DNA of 6,330 nt from Stenotrophomonas maltophilia (GCA_002364755.1 DEZI01000034.1:1-6330); one strand, 5' to 3'; shown: positions 1 through 5,452, numbered from the stretch's first letter. Numbers and translations are program-made. The notes: generated by a model from the letters alone, not told the origin.

Positions 1-18
1 GGCGTGGCCCGGCGCTAC
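1..18. repeat. Partial GTAG-type palindromic repeat (SMAG-like), cut by the window edge
   Basis: Positions 1-21 match 2895-2915 of the complete element at 20 of 21 bases; the single difference is g at 4 against a at 2898. The visible part is the second arm of a short GC-rich hairpin followed by GCTAC, which reads GTAG at the tip of the opposite strand. This is the hallmark of the small palindromes abundant in Stenotrophomonas (SMAG family). The first four bases of the unit would lie outside the window. It sits 5 bp beyond the stop codon of the leftward PepSY gene, so it would be in the 3' end of that transcript and could act in termination or mRNA stability (inference). Confidence 0.75.
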
Positions 19-23
19 CGGCT

Positions 24-458
24 TCAATCCAGCCAGCCATCGCGCTCGCTGTGCAGGATCCGCCCGTCATGGCCGCTCAGGCGCACTTCCACGCGCTGGT
101 TGCGGGCGTTGCGCGCTTCCAGCGACCAGGTCGCGCCATCGCGTTCCAGTGAGTGGATCTCGCGCAGACCCTGCGCCTGCGCCTTGGCAAGCACCTGCCC
201 GGTACCCAGCAGCGCGCGGCCATCGTGCTTGTCGAAGATCTCGCCGGTCTTCGGGTCGACATACACCTCGCTGAAGCGACCATCGGCACGGCTGACGTCG
301 GCTTCCCACAGACCATCATCGCGCTCGATCTCGTGGATCTGGGTATAGCCGGCCTTGCGCAGGGTCTGCTCGACCTGGGCCATGCCCAGCGGGGCCGCCT
401 GCACGGCGGGAGCGAAGGCCAGGGCGGCGACGGTGGCGAGTGTGAGCGACTTCAACAT
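24..458 (-). CDS. Secreted protein with two tandem PepSY-like units
   Basis: A 144-residue protein predicted to be exported to the periplasm. Residues 1-21 form a Sec signal peptide: a Lys at position 3, a hydrophobic core (about 5-16), and an AVQA cleavage site before APLG. The mature part holds two related units, about residues 25-76 and 82-135. Each has a helix-like start, then an IHxxERD segment (41-47 and 101-107), a Trp in a beta strand (51 and 111), and a G-x-I turn (72-74 and 132-134). This pattern fits the PepSY fold, small domains found in periplasmic or membrane proteins and linked in some families to peptidase inhibition or metal/redox processes. ATG at 458 is chosen because AGGAG lies 7 nt upstream and the signal peptide then begins properly; the longer TTG start at 476 overlaps that ribosome site. 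The gene is divergent from the PepSY-phoP-phoQ-like operon and shares its promoter region. The exact function is unknown; a role as output or modulator of the two-component system is inferred from context. Confidence 0.85.
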   Translation of the reverse strand: MLKSLTLATVAALAFAPAVQAAPLGMAQVEQTLRKAGYTQIHEIERDDGLWEADVSRADGRFSEVYVDPKTGEIFDKHDGRALLGTGQVLAKAQAQGLREIHSLERDGATWSLEARNARNQRVEVRLSGHDGRILHSERDGWLD

Positions 459-465
459 GGGGGTT

Positions 466-470
466 CTCCT
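466..470 (-). promoter_or_regulatory. Ribosome binding site of the tandem PepSY gene
   Basis: On the minus strand this reads AGGAG, 7 nt before ATG at 458. It is a near-ideal Shine-Dalgarno site and it fixes the start, since the alternative TTG start at 476 would lie upstream of it. Confidence 0.8.
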
Positions 471-487
471 GTTCAATTCCGGACCAT

Positions 488-510
488 CCCGGCACCGCCA
501 CGATGCCGGG
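488..510. repeat. Small inverted repeat in the divergent promoter region
   Basis: CCCGGCA (488-494) and TGCCGGG (504-510) are perfect reverse complements around a 9-nt spacer. It lies between the PhoP-box-like repeats and the start of the leftward PepSY gene, so it could form a hairpin in that gene's leader RNA. In DNA of this GC content a 7-bp GC-rich inverted repeat can arise by chance, so no function is claimed. Confidence 0.35.
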
Positions 511-513
511 CAC

Positions 514-556
514 GGTTAACAGCCGCTTAGCCGGCACTGTTAGCCAGTGGTTAGCC
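514..556. promoter_or_regulatory. Two pairs of 11-bp-spaced direct repeats, candidate PhoP-like operator
   Basis: Four similar half-sites run in the same direction: GGTTAA (514-519), GCTTAG (525-530), TGTTAG (538-543) and GGTTAG (549-554). Within each pair the spacing is hexamer, 5 nt, hexamer, an 11-bp period that puts both half-sites on one face of the helix. The pairs are 24 bp apart. The arrangement and the GTTA core resemble the enterobacterial PhoP box, (T/G)GTTTA-N5-(T/G)GTTTA. The site lies between the two divergent PepSY genes and upstream of a PhoP-like regulator, so autoregulation of both transcripts is the natural reading (inference). No convincing -35/-10 pair is visible for either direction. 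Confidence 0.6.
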
Positions 557-603
557 GCAACCGGCACACTCACGCCATCCTCCCCGCATGGCTGCCCTCC
601 CCC

Positions 604-900
604 GTGACGCCGCTGTTCGCCCTGCCCCTGCTGCTGGCCCTGGCCAGCCCCGCAACCGCCGCCCGGCCTGCCCAGGATCCGGCGCAGGATGTCGCGCGCC
701 GGGCCGTGCAGCAGGGTCGCTACGTCGCGCTGGAAGGCGTGGTGCGCGATGCGCTCAAGCGCCACCCCGGCCAGCTGCTGGAAGTGGAGCTGGACGATGG
801 CGTGTACGAAGTGGAGATCCTGCGCGCCGACGGCGTGGTGGTGGAGCTGGACTATGATGCGCGCAACGGCAGGTTGCTGAAGACGGAGCTGGAAGACTGA
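604..900 (+). CDS. Small exported PepSY-domain protein
   Basis: A 98-residue protein with a signal peptide (residues 1-20, hydrophobic core PLFALPLLLALA, ending ATAA) and a single PepSY-like unit at about 41-92. That unit has a helix with the VVRDAL segment, then strands around VYEVEILRADG and VELDYDARNGRLL; the last is the typical D-x-x-x-G-x-x-L turn. The start is uncertain. GTG at 604 gives a compact signal peptide but has no clear Shine-Dalgarno site. An upstream in-frame GTG at 547 would add 19 residues but falls inside the direct-repeat operator. The stop TGA overlaps the regulator's ATG by 1 nt (TGATG), so the two are probably translationally coupled. As first gene of an operon with a sensor kinase it may be a periplasmic accessory of the sensor, or simply a member of its regulon. 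The biochemical role is not known. Confidence 0.8.
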   Translation: MTPLFALPLLLALASPATAARPAQDPAQDVARRAVQQGRYVALEGVVRDALKRHPGQLLEVELDDGVYEVEILRADGVVVELDYDARNGRLLKTELED

Positions 901-1559
901 TGCGCATCCTGCTGGCCGAAGACGATGCGGCGCTGGCGCAGCGCCTGCAGCCGCTGCTGGAACAGGCCGGTTACGTGGTGCAGACGGTGGCCGATGGCCG
1001 CCAGGCCGAAGAGATCGGCCAGATCGAGGATCTGCAGGCGGCCATCGTCGACCTCGGCCTGCCCGGGCTGGACGGCCTGAGCGTGATCGAGCGCTGGCGC
1101 AGCAACGGCCGCAGCTTCCCGGTGCTGGTGCTGACCGCGCGCGGGCGCTGGCACGACAAGCTGGCCGGGTTCGATGCCGGTGCCGATGACTACCTGACCA
1201 AACCCTTCCAGGCCGATGAGCTGGTGCTGCGCCTGCGCGCCCTGATCCGTCGCAGCCATGGCCATGCCAGCCCACGCCTGCAGTGCGGCCCCCTGCAGCT
1301 GGACGTCAACGCCGGGCGCTTCGAACTGGACGGCCAGCCACTGGCACTCAGCCCGCAGGAGTTCCGCCTGCTCAGCTGTTTCATCCACCACAGCGGCCAG
1401 GTGATCGGCCGCGAGCGGCTGGGCGAGCAGGTCTTCGATGGCGGCCTCGACCCGGATTCGAATGCGCTGGACGTGCTGTTGGGGCGCGTGCGCCGCAAGC
1501 TCGGCAGCGACCTGATCCAGACCGTACGCGGCCAGGGCTGGCGGCTGGCCGCGCCGTGA
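900..1559 (+). CDS. phoP: PhoP-like OmpR-family response regulator
   Basis: A 219-residue cytoplasmic DNA-binding regulator. The receiver domain (1-117) has every expected residue: acidic pair E7/D8, phospho-acceptor D51, T79 and K101 followed by PF. The C-terminal OmpR/PhoB winged helix spans about 127-217, with the recognition helix around 187-201 and the closing VRGQGWRL hairpin at 209-216. The segments AIVDLGLP, GLSxIxRWRSN, LVLTAR and AGADDYxTKPF closely match enterobacterial PhoP as I recall it. It would be phosphorylated by the kinase encoded next, whose GTG start overlaps its stop, and would bind direct repeats such as those at 514-554. ATG at 900 gives an intact N-terminus; GGAG (885-888) and GGAAG (891-895) precede it. 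The name means PhoP-like; strict orthology to the Mg2+-responsive PhoP is not shown. Confidence 0.88.
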   Translation: MRILLAEDDAALAQRLQPLLEQAGYVVQTVADGRQAEEIGQIEDLQAAIVDLGLPGLDGLSVIERWRSNGRSFPVLVLTARGRWHDKLAGFDAGADDYLTKPFQADELVLRLRALIRRSHGHASPRLQCGPLQLDVNAGRFELDGQPLALSPQEFRLLSCFIHHSGQVIGRERLGEQVFDGGLDPDSNALDVLLGRVRRKLGSDLIQTVRGQGWRLAAP

Positions 1560-2875
1560 GCGGGCAACCCTCGCTGCGCCGCCGCCTGCTGCTGGCCGGT
1601 GGCATCGGCCTGCTGCTGGTTTCGCTGCTGGCCAGCGCGCTGCTGGGCGAACTGTTGAAGCGCAGCGCGCGCGACCGCCTGGACCATGAGCTGCAGCAGG
1701 ACCTGCTGACCTTGGTCGCGCAGATGGAAACCACGCCCGATGGCCAGCTGCAGCTGCGCCAGGAGCCCAACGACGCGCGCTTCCAGCGGGTGTTTTCCGG
1801 CGCGTACTGGCAGATCGCCAACCGCCGCGGAGAGGTGCTGCTGCAGTCGCGCTCGCTGTGGGATGAAAGCCTGCCGGCCACGGCGGCCGCTGAGGCCACC
1901 CGCAACCTGCCCGGGCCCCTGCAACAGGCGCTGCGTGCGCGCGTGCAGGAGGTGCGCCTGCCACGCGCCAGCCAGGCGTATCGGGTGACCGTGGCCACCG
2001 ACCGCAGCACGCTGGATGCCGATGTGGCGGCCTTCCGCCAGCGCACCGCGCTGGCGTTGGCCGTGCTGGTGGCGGTCTGGCTGGCGGTGCTGGCCAGCCA
2101 GGTGCAGTTCGGCCTGCGCCCGCTGCGGCGCCTGGCCCATCAGCTGGAACGCGTGCGGCGCGGGCAGGCCCAGCGCATCGACACCGATGGCCTGGGCAGC
2201 GAGATCGTGCCACTGGGCGAGGAGCTCAACGCCCTGCTCGAACACCAGCAGCGGATGGTCGCGCGCGCGCGCACCAGTGCCGAAGACCTGGCCCATGCAT
2301 TGAAGACGCCGCTGAGCGTGCTGGCCGCCGAAACCGATGGCGACGGCACGGACTGGCGCACGACTGTGCGCGAACAGGGCGCGCGCATGCAGGCCAGTGT
2401 CGACCGCTACCTGGCGGTGGGCCTGGCTGCCGATCATCGCCAGCGCACCAGCGTGGCGCCGGTGGCGCATGCGCTGTGTGGGCTGATGGCCCGTGTGCAC
2501 GGCGAGCGCGGCGTGGTGTTCGGCGCGGAGGGCATCGACGAGGCGCTGCAGTTTGCCGGTGCGCGTGCGGATCTTGAAGAAATGCTGGGCAACCTGCTGG
2601 ACAACGCCGGCAAGTGGGCACGGCAGCGGGTGTCGATCAGCGCGGCGAGTGAGGAAGGGCAACTGCGCATTGATGTGCGCGACGACGGCCCCGGCCTGGC
2701 CGCCGATGCGCTGGCGCAGGTCACCCGGCGCGGTGTGCGCCTGGATGAGCGCGAAGGCAGCAGCGGGCTGGGCCTGGCGATCGTGGGAGACATCGCCGCC
2801 AGCTACGGTGGGCGGCTGGGGCTCGAGAACGCCGAGCCGGGGTTGCGCGCGACGGTGTGGTTGCCGGTGGGGTGA
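1556..2875 (+). CDS. phoQ: PhoQ-like membrane sensor histidine kinase
   Basis: A 439-residue inner-membrane kinase. TM1 is about residues 11-31 and TM2 about 164-182, enclosing a roughly 130-residue periplasmic sensor domain. A HAMP-like linker follows (183-235, conserved P189). The H box is EDLAHALKTPLSVL with phospho-acceptor H247. The N box is N346-L-L-D-N350, the G1 box D376-D-G-P-G380 and the G2 box GSSGLGL at 401-407. H and N boxes read like E. coli PhoQ (LTHSLKTPLAVL and MGNVLDNA, from memory). The sensor domain contains FQRVFSGAYWQI (76-87) and lacks the dense acidic patch that binds divalent cations in E. coli PhoQ, so the signal may differ. The start is GTG at 1556, giving a 4-nt GTGA overlap with the regulator's stop and an N-terminus leading straight into TM1; an upstream open frame merely overlaps phoP. 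Partner: the PhoP-like protein. It ends 16 bp before the GTAG repeat dimer. Confidence 0.87.
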   Translation: MSGQPSLRRRLLLAGGIGLLLVSLLASALLGELLKRSARDRLDHELQQDLLTLVAQMETTPDGQLQLRQEPNDARFQRVFSGAYWQIANRRGEVLLQSRSLWDESLPATAAAEATRNLPGPLQQALRARVQEVRLPRASQAYRVTVATDRSTLDADVAAFRQRTALALAVLVAVWLAVLASQVQFGLRPLRRLAHQLERVRRGQAQRIDTDGLGSEIVPLGEELNALLEHQQRMVARARTSAEDLAHALKTPLSVLAAETDGDGTDWRTTVREQGARMQASVDRYLAVGLAADHRQRTSVAPVAHALCGLMARVHGERGVVFGAEGIDEALQFAGARADLEEMLGNLLDNAGKWARQRVSISAASEEGQLRIDVRDDGPGLAADALAQVTRRGVRLDEREGSSGLGLAIVGDIAASYGGRLGLENAEPGLRATVWLPVG

Positions 2876-2890
2876 CCTGCCGCTGCGCTC

Positions 2891-2952
2891 GCCGGGCATG
2901 GCCCGGCGCTACCGGAAACGCCGTGCCGTGGTAGCGCCGGGCCATGCCCGGC
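2891..2952. repeat. Perfect inverted dimer of GTAG palindromes (SMAG-like)
   Basis: Two 22-bp units (2891-2912 and 2931-2952) are exact reverse complements with 18 bp between them; the match extends by one more pair, 2913/2930. Each unit is itself a hairpin: GCCGGGC, loop ATG, GCCCGGC, followed by GCTAC (or preceded by GTAGC on the other unit). GTAG tips facing inward and outer GC-rich stems match the dimeric form of the SMAG family of Stenotrophomonas. It fills the 95-bp gap between two convergent genes (phoQ-like ending at 2875, the DUF6122-type gene ending at 2971), where it could serve as a bidirectional transcription barrier or 3'-end protector. Such repeats are thought to be spread by REP-associated tyrosine transposases (RAYT) encoded elsewhere. 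Confidence 0.88.
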
Positions 2953-2970
2953 CGTACACGATATCCGCCG

Positions 2971-3291
2971 TCAACGGTGGTGCATCCACCAGCAGTCGAT
3001 GGCGTCCAGCGCGATGTGGATCATCAAGCCAATGCCCACCAGCCGCGTTTTCTTCGGCACGCACAGCCCCGCATACACGGCAATCGCCGGTGCGGTGTGC
3101 AAGGGATGGAAACCGATGCTGCAGCGGTTCGGCGCGTAGATCGGGTCGGCCAGCAGATGGTCGAGGTCGATGATCCAGCCCAGCAGCAACAACAGCCAGG
3201 CCGAGGCAAACCGCTTGCGCCACAACAGCCATGCCAGCAGGGCTGGCACGGCGGCATGCAGGAACAGATGGAAGATCGCGCGCGCGCTCAT
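2971..3291 (-). CDS. Small membrane protein, DUF6122 / YdjM-like metal-dependent hydrolase type
   Basis: A 106-residue integral membrane protein with three or four hydrophobic segments (about 6-24, 28-41, 66-78, 84-98). Clustered polar residues form a plausible metal site: I41-D-L-D-H45, F61-H-P-L-H65, and H92-x-x-x-D96-x-x-D99, with two further His at 104-105. The D-x-D-H, H-x-x-H and H-x3-D pattern is that of YdjM/LexA-regulated putative membrane hydrolases and DUF6122 proteins. No substrate is known for these, and I assign none. ATG at 3291 is the only start that keeps the first hydrophobic segment; the Shine-Dalgarno site is weak. It lies 74 bp downstream of speA on the same strand, so low-level read-through is possible, but nothing links it to polyamine metabolism. 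It is convergent with the phoQ-like gene, with the GTAG dimer between them. Confidence 0.78.
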   Translation of the reverse strand: MSARAIFHLFLHAAVPALLAWLLWRKRFASAWLLLLLGWIIDLDHLLADPIYAPNRCSIGFHPLHTAPAIAVYAGLCVPKKTRLVGIGLMIHIALDAIDCWWMHHR

Positions 3292-3330
3292 CGGCTAAAG
3301 GCTCACTGGTGGCCTGGTGCCCGGGCGCGT

Positions 3331-3356
3331 GGCGACGCGTTCATCAATGCGCCGCC
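3331..3356 (-). terminator. Possible stem-loop after speA
   Basis: On the minus strand GGCGGCGC pairs with GCGTCGCC (8 bp, one G-U) around a 10-nt loop, starting 9 nt after the speA stop. No T-tract follows, so it would be an atypical or Rho-assisted terminator, or only a mRNA 3'-end structure. GC-rich context makes chance pairing likely. Confidence 0.3.
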
Positions 3357-3365
3357 CAAGGCCCG

Positions 3366-5261
3366 CTACGGCGCGGCCAGCGGTTCGTCGGACAGGTAGG
3401 TGTAACCGGTCAGGCCGGCTTCCAGCGCCTGCGACAGTTCCTGCGCACGTTCCGGCGACAGCTCGGCCGCGGCCACGCGCTGGGCGTAGGCCGCGCGCAG
3501 GTCGTCCAGCTTGTAGCCCACGTAATCCAGCATCACGTCGGTGGTGTCACCGCGGCGCTGCTGGGTGATCGCGTAGCCATCGGCATCGGCCACCACTTCC
3601 ACGGCATCGGTATCGCCGAACAGGTTGTGGATGTCGCCCAGGATTTCCTGGTAGGCGCCCACCATGAAGAAGCCGATGCGGTAGCTCTCGCCGTGCTTCA
3701 TCGCGTGCAGCGGCAGCGAGGTGTCCAGGCTCTCGTTCTCGACGTAGGTCTTCACCATGCCGTCCGAGTCGCAGGTCATGTCGGCGATGATGCCGCGACG
3801 GTCCGGGGCCTCGTTCAGGCGCTCGATCGGCACGATCGGGAACACCTGGTCGATCGCCCACGCATCGGGAATCGATTCGAACACGCTGAAGTTGACGAAG
3901 TACTTGTCGACCAGGCGCTCGTTCAGTTCATCCAGCGCCGGGCGATGGCTCTTTTCGTCGTAGCTCAGGCGCGCACGCACGCCGTGGGCGATGGCATAGA
4001 ACAGATCGTCGATGCGCGCACGCTGCGGCAGGTCGATCTGGCCCAGCGCGTAGCTGGCCAGGCCTTCGGCGTGGAAGTGCTGCGCTTCCTGGAACAGTTC
4101 CACCGCCGGGCGCGTGTCCAGTTCCTCGTGGATCTCGCGCAGGTGGCGGATCGAAGCCGGCTCGTCGTCGTGCTGGTCCGGCACGCGGCCTTCCTGCGCC
4201 TGCTCCACTTCGGAAACGTTGGCGATCAGCACCGCGTGGTGCGCGGTCATCGCGCGGCCGCACTCGGTGACGATGCGCGGCGGGGTCAGGCCGTGTTCTT
4301 CGCAGGCATTGGCAAGCGGCTGCACGATGTTGCTGGCGTACGAATTGAGCCCGTAGTTGATCGAGCAGAAGCTGCGCGAACGGGTGCCTTCGTAATCCAC
4401 GCCCAGGCCGCCGCCCACGTCCACGTGGGTGATCTTCGCGCCCAGCTGTGACAGCTCGACGAAATAGCGGGTGGCTTCGCGCATGCCGTTGGCGATGTCG
4501 CGCACGTTGGAGATCTGCGACCCCATATGGAAGTGCAGCAGGTTCAGGCAATCGGCGTATTCGGTATCGCGCAGCGACTTCCACAGGTCCAGCAGCTGGC
4601 GCGGGGACAGGCCGAACTTGGCCTTGTCGCCACCGCTGTTCTGCCACTTGCCGGCGCCCAGCGAGGCCAGGCGCATGCGCACGCCCAGGCCCGGCTTCAC
4701 GTCCAGCGCCTTGGATTCCTCCAGCACCAGCTTCAGCTCGGACGGCTTCTCGATGACGATGAAGGTCTGCAGGCCCAGCTTGCGGCCGATCAGGGCCAGG
4801 CGGATGTACTCGCGGTCCTTGTAGCCGTTGCAGACGATCAGGCCCCCCGGGCGCGACAGCGCCAGCACGGCCATCAGCTCGGGCTTGCTGCCCGCTTCCA
4901 GGCCGAAGCCTTCACCGTGGTGGCTGGCCAGGGTGCCGGCCACGCCGCGGTGCTGGTTCACCTTGATCGGGTACACGGCGGTGTAGCCGCCCGGGTAGTC
5001 CCAGTCCTTCTGGGCCTGGGCGAACGCCGCCTGCAGCTTGCCCAGGCGCTGGCCGAGGATGTCCGGGAAGCGCACCAGGAGCGGCAGCTTGGCGCCGCCG
5101 GCACGTGCCGCGTCCACCACCTTGGGCAGCGACACCACCGGGCCCTCTGCCCCGGTCGGTCTCACCACCATGTGCCCGGCCTGATCCACATCGAAATAAC
5201 CATCCGCCCAATGCGGGATCGAGTAGGTCTTGCGGGCTTGGTCGAGGGACCAATCGGTCAT
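3366..5261 (-). CDS. speA: Biosynthetic arginine decarboxylase
   Basis: A 631-residue PLP enzyme of fold type III that decarboxylates L-arginine to agmatine, the first step of the arginine route to putrescine. Visible motifs, in order: the PLP-Schiff-base lysine K100 in VYPIKVNQ; H243-F-H-M-G-S-Q249 in the barrel; the glycine loop D281-V-G-G-G-L-G287, which binds cofactor phosphate; E333-C-G-R336; the catalytic cysteine motif C497-D-S-D500; and G535-A-Y-Q-E539 near the substrate site. Length and motif order are those of the Mg2+-dependent SpeA family, not of the acid-inducible AdiA. ATG at 5261 is chosen: AAGG lies 9 nt upstream and the protein begins MTDWSLDQARKTYSIPHWADG. An in-frame ATG at 5297 would add 12 residues but lies inside a palindrome. 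It is divergent from speE; agmatine would be converted to putrescine by enzymes outside this window. No defect seen. Confidence 0.96.
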   Translation of the reverse strand: MTDWSLDQARKTYSIPHWADGYFDVDQAGHMVVRPTGAEGPVVSLPKVVDAARAGGAKLPLLVRFPDILGQRLGKLQAAFAQAQKDWDYPGGYTAVYPIKVNQHRGVAGTLASHHGEGFGLEAGSKPELMAVLALSRPGGLIVCNGYKDREYIRLALIGRKLGLQTFIVIEKPSELKLVLEESKALDVKPGLGVRMRLASLGAGKWQNSGGDKAKFGLSPRQLLDLWKSLRDTEYADCLNLLHFHMGSQISNVRDIANGMREATRYFVELSQLGAKITHVDVGGGLGVDYEGTRSRSFCSINYGLNSYASNIVQPLANACEEHGLTPPRIVTECGRAMTAHHAVLIANVSEVEQAQEGRVPDQHDDEPASIRHLREIHEELDTRPAVELFQEAQHFHAEGLASYALGQIDLPQRARIDDLFYAIAHGVRARLSYDEKSHRPALDELNERLVDKYFVNFSVFESIPDAWAIDQVFPIVPIERLNEAPDRRGIIADMTCDSDGMVKTYVENESLDTSLPLHAMKHGESYRIGFFMVGAYQEILGDIHNLFGDTDAVEVVADADGYAITQQRRGDTTDVMLDYVGYKLDDLRAAYAQRVAAAELSPERAQELSQALEAGLTGYTYLSDEPLAAP

Positions 5262-5270
5262 TGCAGTCGG

Positions 5271-5274
5271 CCTT
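5271..5274 (-). promoter_or_regulatory. Ribosome binding site of speA
   Basis: The minus strand reads AAGG 9 nt before ATG at 5261. It supports that start over the upstream ATG at 5297. Confidence 0.55.
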
Positions 5275-5293
5275 GTTGGCAATAAAAGGGGGG

Positions 5294-5333
5294 GCATGAT
5301 AACGCCTATATGCCCACAGGTTCGTTATCATGC
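5294..5333. promoter_or_regulatory. Perfect inverted repeat in the speA-speE divergent promoter
   Basis: GCATGATAACG (5294-5304) and CGTTATCATGC (5323-5333) are exact reverse complements with an 18-bp spacer, centred between 5313 and 5314. It is the most AT-rich part of the intergenic region. Each arm contains TATCAT when read toward its own gene (5326-5331 on plus; complement of 5296-5301 on minus), five of six bases of the -10 consensus, so the arms may double as outward-facing promoters. No good -35 accompanies either. The other reading is a dimeric repressor site serving both genes. Both alternative upstream start codons (5297 for speA, 5330 for speE) are merely ATG triplets within the arms. 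Confidence 0.6.
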
Positions 5334-5341
5334 GCGCCCGC

Positions 5342-5400
5342 GCCCGTGGCAGGTCTGAACCTGAACGGGCCGATCCGTCCGGATGTGGCATCTGTGCCAC
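5342..5400 (+). other. Three consecutive stem-loops in the speE leader
   Basis: Hairpin 1 has an outer stem GCCCGT (5342-5347) with ACGGGC (5365-5370) and an inner stem CAGGT (5350-5354) with ACCTG (5359-5363), loop CTGA, joined by a 2x1 internal loop. Hairpin 2 is ATCC/GGAT (5373-5384). Hairpin 3 is GTGGCA (5385-5390) with TGCCAC (5395-5400), loop TCTG. If transcription starts about 7 nt after the TATCAT at 5326-5331, these would be the first 60 nt of a 5' untranslated leader of about 115 nt. I do not recognise a described riboswitch class. Function as a leader regulator is inference. Confidence 0.45.
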
Positions 5401-5438
5401 GCGGCCCCGCCCGCCAGCCCGGCTTCAACCCTCCGAAC

Positions 5439-5442
5439 AGGA
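5439..5442 (+). promoter_or_regulatory. Ribosome binding site of speE
   Basis: AGGA lies 10 nt before ATG at 5453 and selects that start over the in-frame ATG at 5330. Confidence 0.6.
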
Positions 5443-5452
5443 CCGCAATCCA

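Noticed and set aside
547..603. Upstream GTG start for the small PepSY protein
   Set aside because: It overlaps the direct-repeat operator and would put 19 extra residues before a normal signal peptide. It is not fully excluded because the 604 start lacks a good ribosome site.
852..2899. Long minus-strand open frames of 453 and 569 codons opposite the regulator and kinase genes
   Set aside because: They mirror the GC-rich plus-strand genes, have Arg/Pro/Ala- or Gln/His-rich compositions with no motifs, and conflict with clear PhoP- and PhoQ-like proteins.
3292..3365. A promoter for the DUF6122-type gene
   Set aside because: No -35/-10 pair can be seen in the 74 bp upstream; read-through from speA remains possible.
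3231..4451. A 406-codon plus-strand open frame opposite speA (and 252 codons at 4527-5285)
   Set aside because: Val/His/Gln/Arg-rich antisense translations of a strongly conserved speA; no recognisable domain or ribosome site.
5262..5297. A 12-residue N-terminal extension of SpeA from ATG at 5297
   Set aside because: It is within the palindrome arm and encodes MPPLLLPTRPTA, unlike the family N-terminus; ATG at 5261 has its own ribosome site.
5330..5452. A 41-residue N-terminal extension of SpeE from ATG at 5330, with nine arginines
   Set aside because: The ATG lies in the inverted repeat, SpeE proteins begin near 5453, and AGGA precedes that ATG. The arginine content follows from CGC/CGG-rich leader DNA. 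An Arg-rich leader peptide sensing arginine is conceivable, but there is no separate stop codon.
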